Positions 1 to 8,233 are shown, numbered from the stretch's first letter. The stretch is DNA of 8,233 nt from Betaproteobacteria bacterium (GCA_021300125.1 JAJTHX010000380.1:1-8233), one strand, 5' to 3'. Translations and numbers: made by a program. The notes: generated by a model from the letters alone, not told the origin.

Positions 1-1551
<1,551 letters not shown>

Positions 1552-1672
1552 GACCAGGTGGAGCGCCGCTCAAAGCAAGCCGGCACGACGTATAAACCCT
1601 GAATTTTATCATGCACTTACGTGATGGCCGGCGCCCGCCTATAATGCCGTCCCCGTTCCCGAGGCACGCGCC
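1552..1672. promoter_or_regulatory. Divergent intergenic region between metH and the rhodanese gene
   Basis: These 121 bp must hold the 5' ends of both divergent transcripts. An AT-rich island (about 1589-1612) stands out from the GC-rich surroundings. Read on the minus strand it contains TAAAAT (1608-1603) and TATACG (1594-1589), either of which could be a metH -10 element, but neither has a good -35 at normal spacing. I looked for a riboswitch (SAH, SAM or cobalamin types are known before metH genes) and saw no convincing aptamer; the likely leader is also short. Promoter assignment for metH is therefore only a suggestion. Confidence 0.45.
1617..1645 (+). promoter_or_regulatory. Candidate sigma-70 type promoter for the rhodanese gene
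   Basis: A perfect -10 hexamer TATAAT lies at 1640-1645, about 27 bp before the rhodanese ATG. A hexamer at 1617-1622 (TTACGT), 17 bp upstream, is a poor match to TTGACA, so the call rests on the -10 element and its position. If used, the leader would be about 20 nt, carrying the GAGG ribosome-binding site at 1661-1664. Confidence 0.4.
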
Positions 1673-2059
1673 ATGAAACATCTTGAGCCGCAACAGGCCT
1701 ACGATTTCCTGAAGCAGAATCCGAACGCGCTGTTCATCGACTGCCGCAGCGAAATGGAATACCTCTTCGTCGGCCACCCGGTCGGCGCGATCCATGTCGC
1801 CTGGAACGACGGACCGAACTGGGACATCAACCCGCACTTCGTGGCCCATGTGAAAAAAGCGGCGAGTGTCGACCGGCCCGTCGTGGTCATCTGCCGCAGC
1901 GGCAACCGTTCACTCGACGCCGGGCGTGCGCTGGAGGAGGCGGGCTTCACCCAGGTCTACAACGTGCTGCACGGTTTCGAGGGCGAACTCGACGACCGCC
2001 ATCACCGCGGCACCGTCAGCGGCTGGCGGCGTGACGGACTGCCCTGGGAGCAGTGCTGA
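1673..2059 (+). CDS. Single-domain rhodanese-like sulfurtransferase
   Basis: The 128-residue product is one rhodanese domain. Such proteins carry a sulfane sulfur as a persulfide on an active-site cysteine and pass it to cyanide or, in cells, to thiols or partner proteins. The catalytic loop is CRSGNRS with Cys74, after the strand VVVI; an earlier conserved stretch is FIDCRSEMEY (21-30), and the C-terminal part has HGFEG (100-104) and a GW/GLPW ending typical of the family. There is no signal peptide or membrane segment, so it should be cytoplasmic. The last residue, Cys128, is a second thiol that might be accessible. The ATG at 1673 follows GAGG at 1661-1664 with 8 nt spacing, a good ribosome-binding site. 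The gene is divergent from metH and its stop is 6 bp from the stop of the convergent kinase gene. The physiological sulfur acceptor is unknown; the metH neighbour hints at sulfur metabolism but proves nothing. Confidence 0.93.
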   Translation: MKHLEPQQAYDFLKQNPNALFIDCRSEMEYLFVGHPVGAIHVAWNDGPNWDINPHFVAHVKKAASVDRPVVVICRSGNRSLDAGRALEEAGFTQVYNVLHGFEGELDDRHHRGTVSGWRRDGLPWEQC

Positions 2060-2075
2060 GCAGGCTCAGTCCTGC
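2050..2075. terminator. Hairpin over two convergent stop codons, candidate bidirectional terminator
   Basis: CTGAGC (2056-2061) and GCTCAG (2064-2069) are perfect inverted repeats around AG. The pairing extends outward with a G-T pair, one mismatch, and then GCAG (2050-2053) against CTGC (2072-2075). The rhodanese TGA (2057-2059) is in the left arm and the kinase stop (2066-2068 on the plus strand, read as TGA on the minus) is in the right arm. There is no T-run on either side, so it is not a classical intrinsic terminator. It could stop transcription weakly or protect the 3' end of both messages. Confidence 0.45.
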
Positions 2076-5000
2076 GGCCTGCGCGCCCCCAGCCAGTCGC
2101 GGATGCACTGGCGAACCGGGTCAAAGCTGCGCTGCTTCTCGAAGAAAAGATGAATGTCGCCCTTGCGCAGGCCGGACTGCATGGCGCGGTTCATGGTCTG
2201 ACCGCTGACGATCAGGCGCAGCGTATCGGGATACAAGGCCTTGACCCGGGCCAGGAACTGGGCACCGTTCATGCCCGGCATCGAAAAGTCCGACACCACA
2301 ATGTCGGCCCGGTGCTCACGCAGCAGCTTCAGCCCTTCTTCGCCGCTGGCCGCAGTCATCACCACGTAGCCCTCGGGGCGCAGGGCGCGGGCGGTGAGTG
2401 TCAACACATCCGGATCGTCGTCCACCAACAGCACGCAGGGCCGCTCGGATGCGGACGGCTGTGACGGGGGCTCGGGCTCGGCGGCAAGCTGCATGGTCGC
2501 AGGCAGCCGCGGCACGCCGTAACTTGCCGGGCGGCTGCCCAGGGTGAACTGAAAAGTCGCGCCCGCGCCAGGAGCGGACGTGGCCCAGATGTCACCGCCA
2601 TGGCGGCGGATGATCCGCCGCACCGTGGCCAGCCCGATGCCGGTGCCGGGAAAATCGCTGTCGGCGTGCAGCCGCTGGAAAGCGCTGAACAGGCGGTCGG
2701 CCTGGGCCATGTCGAAGCCGGCGCCATTGTCGCGCACGAAGTAATTGAGCTGGTTGTGGTTGATGCTGCAGCCGAACTCGATCCGCGGCGCCTCAGCGCG
2801 CGCGGTGAACTTCCAGGCATTGTGCAGCAGGTTGGACAGCGCGGCGCGCAGAAGGCCGGCATCACCTCGCACCAGCAGGCCCGAGCCAAAATTGACCTGC
2901 ACCCTGCGCTGCGGCTGCTCGCGCCTGAGCTCCTCGACGATGCCCTGCGCCAATGCGGTGAGGTCCACCTGCTCGACCTTGAGTTCGGCGCGCGACACCC
3001 GCGAAAGGCGCAGCAGATCCTCGATCAGCCCGGCCATGCGCGCCGCTGCGGCACGGATGCGCGCGACGTAACCGCGTTCCTGCTCATCCAGCCGATCGCC
3101 GCCATCTTCGAGCAGCACCGCGGCCAGGCCGTCAATGCTGCGCAGCGGAGCGCGCAGGTCATGCGAGACCGAGGAGGCAAAAGCCTCGAGCTCCTCGTTG
3201 GCATTGGTGAGCTGCACGGTGCGCTCGGCCACGCGCCCCTCAAGTGCGGCGTTGAGTTTCTCCACTTCGAGCGAGCGCCGCTTGAAATCGGTGACATCGC
3301 GGCTGATCGCGACCAGCCCGTCGATACGGCCTGCAGCATCCCGCAGCGGCGTCTTGGTGGTGACAAAGAACCGCGGGTTGTCAGGGGTCCCGTCGACCAC
3401 CTCGCGCGCTGCGCTGGGCTGGCCGGTGGCGATCACTGCACGGTCTTCGGCATCATGGGTGGCCACGCTCTGCGGCGGCAGGAAATCCCTGTTGGTCAGC
3501 CCGACGATGTCCCTGCGGCCCTTGGCACGGACGTCGAGCCAGGCCGCGTTCGCCAGCACATACCGCAGCTCGCGGTCCTTGACGCGGATGCGGTCGGGCA
3601 GGTTGTCGATCACGGTGCGCAGCAGGTTGCGCTCGGCGGCAACCGCCTGCTGCGCCTGGCGCTGCTCGGTGATGTCGCGGGCAATGCCCAGCAGCGCCGT
3701 GATGCGGCCGGTATCGTCGTACAGCGGCGCGGCATGAATCTGCAGCCAGCGCCGCTTGCCGCGCAGGCCGCGGGTCTCGAATTCAAGCATGCCGGTATTG
3801 CCGGCGCGGATGCGGTACTGCAGGCGAACGAAGGCGCGGCGGTATTCCGGCAGCACCAGCTGCAGGAAAGGCAGCCGTTGCAGTTCCTCCAGGCTTTTGG
3901 CTTCCAGCATGCGCAGGCCGGCAGGGTTCATCTCCAGCAGTTCGCCCTCCGGGGACACGGTGGCCACGCACTCCGGCTCGGCCGCGATCACCGCGCGCAG
4001 TCGGCCTTCGCTCTCGCGCAGGCGGGCCTCGGCGACCTTGCGCGCATGGATATCCTGATACGTGCTCATGATCCGCTGCGGCTGACCGGTTTCGTCAGGC
4101 AGGATGGCCACGGAAAGGGCAACCCAGCGCAGCGCGCCGCCCTTGCACACCAGGGCCTTCTCGCGGCCGTAGGTATTGACGACTCCGCTGAGCACGCTGC
4201 TATTGTCCCGCGCCGCGATCTCCTGGTCCTGCTCGCGCGTCAGGTCGCTGGTGCTCAGGCGCAACAGCTCCTCCCGGCTGTAGCCGGTGAGCTCGCAGAA
4301 GCGGTCATTGACCGCGAGGTATGGCAGCCTGCGGTCATGGGCCGGTCGCACCGATATGCCGACACCGGCATGGTCGAACACCGCCTTGAACTGCACTTCA
4401 CCGCGGCGGGCGCGTTCCTCGGCGGTCTTGCGCGCGGTGATGTCCTGGTAAATGCCGATGACACGTTCTGGCCGCCCCCCATCGTCGGGCAGCGTGGCCA
4501 TCGTGAGTTCAGTCCAGATAAATTCGCCATCCTTGCGGCATATGCGTTTCTGCCGGGTATAACTGCGCTGTTCACCGCTGCGCAGGCGAACGTTGGTGGC
4601 CTCTGCAATGGCGTTGTCTTCGGCCTCGCTGAGCTGATAGGTGCTCATTCCCATCAGCTCATCGCGGCTGTATCCGGTCATTTCGCAGAACTTGTCGTTG
4701 ACGGCGATCCACGGCGAACGCCGGTCAAGCAGGTTGCGCACTGTGATGCCCAGCCCGGCGTGCTCGAAAATGGCACGGAATCGGCTCTCGCTTTCACGCA
4801 AGGCCGCCTCGGCGCGTTTGCGCACATCGATATCCTCGATGAGGTTGAGGGTCTGCGCCGGCTGGCCATCCGGGTAATGCAGCACCGTCACCGTGACCTG
4901 GCCCCAGACGCGGCGGCCGTCCTTGCGGATGTACTGCTTCTCGCGGCCATAGGCAGTGATCTCTCCGCGCGCCAGCCTCGACTCGGCCTCGGCGGAGATG

Positions 5001-6178
5001 CCTTCTTCCCCGGGATCATGGACCCGTGCCGGCGTCAGCTCCAGCAACTCGGCCTCGCTGTAGCCGAGAAAGTCACAGAATTTCTGGTTGACCTTCTGCC
5101 AGGGCAGGTCACGGCGCCCGAAGGGCCTCATTGCCATCCCCACTGCGGCCTGGTCGAAAGCAAGGCGGAAACGCTCCTCGCTCTGGCGCAGCACGCCCGA
5201 AATGCGCGAACGCTCGGTGGCATACGCGCGCTGCCGCGCCTGTGCCCGCATCAAGGCCACCGAAAGCAGCAGCGCGAGCAGCGCGAAGGCAAGCACCCCG
5301 CTCAGCAAGCCGGAACGCACCACCGCGAGCCGGCGTTCAAGGCCCTGTCCGGAGAACCCCACGGCAACAACCATCGGATAGCCGGACAGCGCGCGGTAAG
5401 ACCACAGGCCTGGACCCGCGCCCTGGTCAACGGAGACCAGCCCGCGCGGGCGACCGGCATCCGCCTCTCGCAGCAGGAACGACCAGTCGGTCTCGTTCAT
5501 GCGCGCCCTGGCGTCGCCGTCGCCGTGCAGTGCACGGGTAAATCCGTCACGGCCGACCAGGGCAATCACCGCGCCTTCGCCGAAATCGCCCTCCTTGAGC
5601 ACGGTGCTCCAGTAGGAAAAATCGGCCGCGACAATCGCCACGCCGGCAAAGCCGCCATCGGGCTTGTTGATGCGGCGGGTGACATGGAAAGACCATTTGC
5701 CCGAGACCCGCCCGATCACCGGCTTGCCGAAAAAGGGCTCACCGGAATCCTGACCGACATGGTGCCGGAAATGGGCAAGATCAGCGATGGAGGTGCCCGG
5801 CGGAACCGGCAGCGTGCTCATGATCAGCCGGCCCTGGGCATCGGCGACGGAGGCCACCGCAACATAATCGGCAATGTCGCGGAATTCCTCCATCAGGCTG
5901 CGCAGGTTGAGTGCCGTTCCTTCGCGCTCCACACCCTGCTTGATCCGCCGCACGGCATCGTCGACGCTGAGCAGGGTGTCGCGCGCGTGGATTTCCAGGG
6001 CCAGCGCCATGTTGCTGGCCTGGCTTTTCTGCGCCAGATGCTCGACGCGGCTGTGTGCGCTGTAGTACCACCACGCCGCGAGCATGATCAGCAGGGTAAG
6101 CGCGGCACAGCCCAGCAATGCGCTGATGTCGAACGCACGCTGCGACCACCACTCGCGCCAGCGAAGTACGGTTTTCAT
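2066..6178 (-). CDS. Membrane-anchored hybrid sensor histidine kinase: Cache-like sensor, five PAS, HisKA-HATPase, receiver
   Basis: The 1370-residue protein should sense a periplasmic signal and several cytoplasmic ones, autophosphorylate on histidine and pass phosphate to its own receiver. Numbered from the ATG at 6178: TM1 about 18-39; periplasmic Cache-type domain about 45-280 (GKPVIGRVSGKWSF at 151-164); TM2 about 289-310; PAS1-3 about 335-715; PAS4 about 726-840; PAS5 about 851-965; coiled coil about 966-998; HisKA with SHDLRAP and phosphoacceptor His1006; HATPase with N-box Asn1116/Asn1120, G1 box DNGAGF (1150-1155), F box FSAF (1164-1167) and G2 box GTGIGL (1178-1183); receiver about 1247-1365 with acidic triad 1253-1255, phosphoacceptor Asp1297, Ser1325 and Lys1348. 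All catalytic residues are present. The usual Pro after the conserved Lys is Gln. An ATG at 6247 would add 23 residues, but that stretch lies on a strong palindrome and reads as low-complexity Ala/Gln; I prefer 6178, although no start has a good ribosome-binding site. No response regulator gene is adjacent, so the output partner is unknown. Confidence 0.93.
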   Translation of the reverse strand: MKTVLRWREWWSQRAFDISALLGCAALTLLIMLAAWWYYSAHSRVEHLAQKSQASNMALALEIHARDTLLSVDDAVRRIKQGVEREGTALNLRSLMEEFRDIADYVAVASVADAQGRLIMSTLPVPPGTSIADLAHFRHHVGQDSGEPFFGKPVIGRVSGKWSFHVTRRINKPDGGFAGVAIVAADFSYWSTVLKEGDFGEGAVIALVGRDGFTRALHGDGDARARMNETDWSFLLREADAGRPRGLVSVDQGAGPGLWSYRALSGYPMVVAVGFSGQGLERRLAVVRSGLLSGVLAFALLALLLSVALMRAQARQRAYATERSRISGVLRQSEERFRLAFDQAAVGMAMRPFGRRDLPWQKVNQKFCDFLGYSEAELLELTPARVHDPGEEGISAEAESRLARGEITAYGREKQYIRKDGRRVWGQVTVTVLHYPDGQPAQTLNLIEDIDVRKRAEAALRESESRFRAIFEHAGLGITVRNLLDRRSPWIAVNDKFCEMTGYSRDELMGMSTYQLSEAEDNAIAEATNVRLRSGEQRSYTRQKRICRKDGEFIWTELTMATLPDDGGRPERVIGIYQDITARKTAEERARRGEVQFKAVFDHAGVGISVRPAHDRRLPYLAVNDRFCELTGYSREELLRLSTSDLTREQDQEIAARDNSSVLSGVVNTYGREKALVCKGGALRWVALSVAILPDETGQPQRIMSTYQDIHARKVAEARLRESEGRLRAVIAAEPECVATVSPEGELLEMNPAGLRMLEAKSLEELQRLPFLQLVLPEYRRAFVRLQYRIRAGNTGMLEFETRGLRGKRRWLQIHAAPLYDDTGRITALLGIARDITEQRQAQQAVAAERNLLRTVIDNLPDRIRVKDRELRYVLANAAWLDVRAKGRRDIVGLTNRDFLPPQSVATHDAEDRAVIATGQPSAAREVVDGTPDNPRFFVTTKTPLRDAAGRIDGLVAISRDVTDFKRRSLEVEKLNAALEGRVAERTVQLTNANEELEAFASSVSHDLRAPLRSIDGLAAVLLEDGGDRLDEQERGYVARIRAAAARMAGLIEDLLRLSRVSRAELKVEQVDLTALAQGIVEELRREQPQRRVQVNFGSGLLVRGDAGLLRAALSNLLHNAWKFTARAEAPRIEFGCSINHNQLNYFVRDNGAGFDMAQADRLFSAFQRLHADSDFPGTGIGLATVRRIIRRHGGDIWATSAPGAGATFQFTLGSRPASYGVPRLPATMQLAAEPEPPSQPSASERPCVLLVDDDPDVLTLTARALRPEGYVVMTAASGEEGLKLLREHRADIVVSDFSMPGMNGAQFLARVKALYPDTLRLIVSGQTMNRAMQSGLRKGDIHLFFEKQRSFDPVRQCIRDWLGARRPQD
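3989..5158 (-). repeat. Three tandem in-register PAS repeats (390 bp each) inside the kinase gene
   Basis: Kinase residues 341-470, 471-600 and 601-730 align end to end with no gap, each exactly 130 residues (390 bp: 4769-5158, 4379-4768, 3989-4378). Each has a variant of VNDKFCEMTGYSRDEL at the same offset (363, 493, 623), a basic stretch before a Trp, and ends in a helix with RK-AE. By hand count repeats 2 and 3 share about 63 of 130 residues and repeats 1 and 2 about 44 of 130. PAS4 and PAS5 are not in this register. This looks like old duplications of one PAS-linker unit. Confidence 0.88.
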
Positions 6179-6284
6179 GGCACCCGTGCCCGGCATTGTC
6201 CGTTGCTGATCGCGGCAGGCTGCCGGTTGCGCGGCAGCCTGCCGCAATGACTGGCGCCGCGTTCAGCGGAAAAGGGCCTGCATG
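6179..6284. other. Intergenic region between the exporter and the kinase gene
   Basis: These 106 bp separate the exporter stop (6285-6287) from the preferred kinase start (6178). The only strong element is the paired palindrome at 6212-6245. I see no clear -10/-35 pair on the minus strand and no T-run marking a terminator, so whether the kinase has its own promoter or is read through from upstream cannot be decided from sequence. Confidence 0.6.
6212..6245. repeat. Paired 13-bp palindromes that together form a 14-bp-stem hairpin
   Basis: GCGGCAGGCTGCCG (6212-6225) is followed, after 6 nt, by its exact reverse complement (6232-6245), giving a perfect 14-bp stem. Each arm is also a palindrome by itself: CGGCAG-G-CTGCCG (6213-6225) and CGGCAG-C-CTGCCG (6232-6244). 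The two are thus near-identical direct repeats 19 bp apart, differing only in the central base. This fits a tandem operator for a dimeric regulator, a REP-like extragenic palindrome, or a terminator for the exporter message lacking a T-run. It lies 39 bp beyond the exporter stop and 33 bp before the preferred kinase start. Confidence 0.7.
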
Positions 6285-7511
6285 TCATGTGGGTTCACCG
6301 AATGGGCGGGCAGCCACCAGGCGGTAGGCACACCAGGAAGCGGCGCCACTGCACAGCAGCCCGCCCATGGCCGCCGCCAGCCCCGGGGCGGTGGCTGAAA
6401 CCAAAGGCGAAACCAGGCCGGCGGTGAGTCCGGCAAACAGGCTGTGCGCGAAGCCCTGCAGGGAGGACGTCATGCCGCGCAGGCGCGGAAAAAGATCGAG
6501 CGCGAGCAGCGAGGCGCTGGGCATCGCGAAAGCCATGCCGATGGTGTAGAGCATCACCGGCAAAACCGTCCACGGCAGTGCCGGCGGCCAGTTTGCGCAG
6601 TAGACGATGTTGAGCAGTGCGGCCGCCGTCATGACCGCGTAACCGATGCCAACCGCGCGCACCGGCGAAGTCGCCCGGGCGGTGCGCCCCGACAGATAGG
6701 CACCGATCATCACGCCGCCGATTCCGGGCACGAACAGCCAGGCAAAATCGGTTTCGCCGAGGCCGAGCAGATCGTAAATCACGGCCGGTGCGGATACGAC
6801 ATACAGGAAGAATCCGGAAAAATTGAAAGCGATGGTCAGGCACAGCAGCACCAGCCTGGCGTCGCGTCCCAGGCGCCAGTAATTGCGCATCAGCACCGCG
6901 GCCCGGAACGGCTGCCGTGCAGCGACCGCGTGGGTTTCAGGCAAGCGCAGCAGTGTGGCCGCAAGAAGGCAGGCGCCAAAAGCCGCGAGGAACCAGAAAA
7001 TCAGGCGCCAGCCGGCGATCCCCTGCAGCCAGCCGCCGATCACCGGCGCCACCGCCGGTGCAATGCCGAAAATCATGGTCACCCAGGACATCAGCTTTTG
7101 CGCCTCGTGCCCTTCCCGGCTGTCGCGGATGATGGCGCGGCCGACAATGATCCCGGCGCCGGCGGCGAGTCCCTGCACCACACGCCAGAACAGCAGTTGC
7201 GGCAGGCTCGAGGCCAGGGCACAGCCAGCAGAGGCCAGGATATAGGCAACCAGGCTGCACAGGATGACCGGCCTGCGCCCGAAGGAGTCGGACAGGGTGC
7301 CATGGAACAGCGTCATCAGCGCCGAGGCGAACAGGTAGAGGCTGAGTGTCTGCTGCAGCTGCGCCGGCGTCGCCGAAAATTCCGCGGCAATGTACGGAAA
7401 AGACGGCAGGTAGGTGTCGATCGTGAACGGACCGATCATGGCCAGTGCGGCCAGTATCGCTGCCAGCGCGGGCAGGCTGATCGGGGGTACCGATGGCTGT
7501 CGTTCGGTCAT
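6285..7511 (-). CDS. Bcr/CflA-family multidrug efflux transporter (MFS, 12 TM)
   Basis: This 408-residue inner-membrane protein belongs to the major facilitator superfamily, drug:proton antiporter type of the Bcr/CflA branch, which exports compounds such as bicyclomycin, sulfonamides or chloramphenicol; the substrate cannot be read from sequence. Visible hallmarks are GPFTIDTYLPSFP in and after TM1 (27-39), the loop 2-3 motif A GTLSDSFGRR (71-80), and RVVQGLAAGAG leading to GRAIIRD in TM4 (110-130). About twelve hydrophobic segments run from residue 13 to 396 with a longer central loop near 190-216. The length matches E. coli Bcr (about 396). The ATG at 7511 puts a short soluble tail before TM1; the next Met is inside TM1. 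There is no clear ribosome-binding site. The gene lies 44 bp downstream of the comM stop on the same strand, so co-transcription is possible. It could be annotated as Bcr, but orthology is not established here. Confidence 0.92.
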   Translation of the reverse strand: MTERQPSVPPISLPALAAILAALAMIGPFTIDTYLPSFPYIAAEFSATPAQLQQTLSLYLFASALMTLFHGTLSDSFGRRPVILCSLVAYILASAGCALASSLPQLLFWRVVQGLAAGAGIIVGRAIIRDSREGHEAQKLMSWVTMIFGIAPAVAPVIGGWLQGIAGWRLIFWFLAAFGACLLAATLLRLPETHAVAARQPFRAAVLMRNYWRLGRDARLVLLCLTIAFNFSGFFLYVVSAPAVIYDLLGLGETDFAWLFVPGIGGVMIGAYLSGRTARATSPVRAVGIGYAVMTAAALLNIVYCANWPPALPWTVLPVMLYTIGMAFAMPSASLLALDLFPRLRGMTSSLQGFAHSLFAGLTAGLVSPLVSATAPGLAAAMGGLLCSGAASWCAYRLVAARPFGEPT

Positions 7512-7555
7512 CGTGGAGATCGGCAGGCGTTGCGATCGTCGCGCGAAACCCTGGA
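7512..7555 (-). other. Short gap between comM and the exporter
   Basis: Forty-four bases separate the two same-strand genes. No convincing promoter, terminator hairpin or strong ribosome-binding site is visible, which is compatible with read-through from comM into the exporter gene. Confidence 0.4.
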
Positions 7556-8233
7556 TCAGGCCCGGTGGCGATCGAAATGACGGTATTGTATGGCTTCGGC
7601 AATATGCGGCGCCGCCACGTCCGCGCTCGCGGCAAGATCGGCGATGCTGCGCGCCACCTTGAGCACGCGATGACAGGCCCGGGCCGACAGCCCAAGGCGG
7701 CTGATGGCCTGTTTGAGCAGGGCCGCGCCCTCCTCGCCCGGCGCGCAGTGCTGTTCGATCTCGCGACCCTCCAGCAGGGCGTTGGCCCTGCCCTGCCGCG
7801 CCCGGGCCCTGTCCCGCGCCGCCACTACCCTTGCGCGCACCGATGCCGAAGATTCCGCGGCGGTCTGGCGCACCAGGTCCTGCTCCGGCAGGGCGGGCAC
7901 TTCGATCTGCAGGTCAATGCGGTCGAGCAGGGGCCCCGAGATGCGCCCGCGATATCGCGCCACCTGGTCCGGCGTGCAACGGCATTTGCCGCTGTGATGG
8001 CCGAGATACCCGCAGGGACAGGGATTCATTGCCGCAACGAGCTGGAAGCGGGCGGGAAAATCAGCCTGGTGGGCCGCGCGGGAAATGGTGATGCGCCCCG
8101 ATTCCAGCGGTTCACGCAACACTTCAAGCACGCGGCGCTCGAACTCGGGCAACTCGTCCAGAAACAGCACGCCATGCATCGCCAGCGACACTTCGCCCGG
8201 ACGCGGATGTCCGCCGCCGCCCACCAGCGCCAC
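7556..8233 (-). CDS. comM: ComM/YifB AAA+ ATPase (Mg-chelatase-like), C-terminal part (cut by the right edge)
   Basis: The last 225 residues of a ComM/YifB protein are present. In naturally transformable bacteria ComM is a hexameric AAA+ helicase that drives branch migration during chromosomal recombination of incoming DNA; the family is also common in bacteria not known to be competent. In the fragment, GVLFLDELPEF (21-31) is the Walker B region, MNPCPCGY (69-76) with CRC (84-86) gives the four family cysteines (72, 74, 84, 86), GPLLDRIDL (100-108) is the sensor/arginine stretch, and the C-terminal Mg-chelatase domain holds SARACHRVLKVARSIADL (183-200). The first codon in the window, GTG at 8233-8231, is an internal Val, not a start: the Walker A motif and N-terminal Lon-like domain should lie upstream, outside the window. 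The usual full length is about 500 residues. The TGA stop is at 7558-7556. Nothing visible in this part is broken. Confidence 0.95.
   Translation of the reverse strand: MALVGGGGHPRPGEVSLAMHGVLFLDELPEFERRVLEVLREPLESGRITISRAAHQADFPARFQLVAAMNPCPCGYLGHHSGKCRCTPDQVARYRGRISGPLLDRIDLQIEVPALPEQDLVRQTAAESSASVRARVVAARDRARARQGRANALLEGREIEQHCAPGEEGAALLKQAISRLGLSARACHRVLKVARSIADLAASADVAAPHIAEAIQYRHFDRHRA

Noticed and set aside
3989..5158. A recent assembly duplication or mobile repeat
   Set aside because: The three units are too diverged (about 34 to 48 percent protein identity by hand count) to be an assembly artefact, and there are no flanking mobile-element features.
2600..6250. A 1216-codon plus-strand open frame antisense to the kinase gene
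   Set aside because: It is in exact codon register with the kinase frame, so its stops could arise only from sense codons TTA, CTA or TCA, which this GC-rich genome almost never uses. Its product shows no domain, and the homologous sense-strand domains are unmistakable. It is a codon-bias artefact.
6444..7580. A 378-codon plus-strand open frame antisense to the exporter
   Set aside because: It is again in codon register with the real gene and has a low-complexity Gln/Arg/Gly-rich product with no membrane segments or known motif.

Overview
The window looks like ordinary chromosome from a GC-rich proteobacterium. A betaproteobacterium (Rhodocyclales-like or a relative) is my best guess, inferred from high GC, the near absence of TTA/CTA/TCA codons, and the mix of cobalamin-dependent MetH, a short cytoplasmic rhodanese, a Cache/multi-PAS hybrid kinase, a Bcr/CflA efflux pump and ComM. 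There are no tRNAs, rRNAs, insertion sequences, phage genes or CRISPR arrays that I can see.

Layout: (1) 1-1551, minus strand, the N-terminal 517 residues of methionine synthase MetH, running off the left edge. (2) 1552-1672, a 121-bp divergent intergenic region. (3) 1673-2059, plus strand, a 128-residue single-domain rhodanese. (4) 2066-6178, minus strand, a 1370-residue membrane-anchored hybrid histidine kinase with a periplasmic Cache-like sensor, five PAS domains (three of them a gapless 130-residue tandem repeat), a HisKA/HATPase core and a C-terminal receiver. It converges on the rhodanese gene, with 6 bp between the two stop codons, and a hairpin spans both stops. (5) 6179-6284, an intergenic region holding a striking pair of 13-bp palindromes. 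(6) 6285-7511, minus strand, a 12-TM Bcr/CflA-type drug exporter. (7) 7556-8233, minus strand, the C-terminal 225 residues of the ComM/YifB AAA+ protein, running off the right edge.

The genes do not form one pathway. MetH (methionine and folate cycle) and the rhodanese (sulfane sulfur transfer) share a divergent promoter region and a loose sulfur theme. comM and the exporter are 44 bp apart on one strand and may be co-transcribed. The kinase has no adjacent response regulator or DNA-binding partner, so its output is unknown. I did not find a convincing undescribed system. The most unusual features are the paired palindromes before the kinase, the in-register triplication of its PAS domains, and the hairpin built over the two convergent stop codons.
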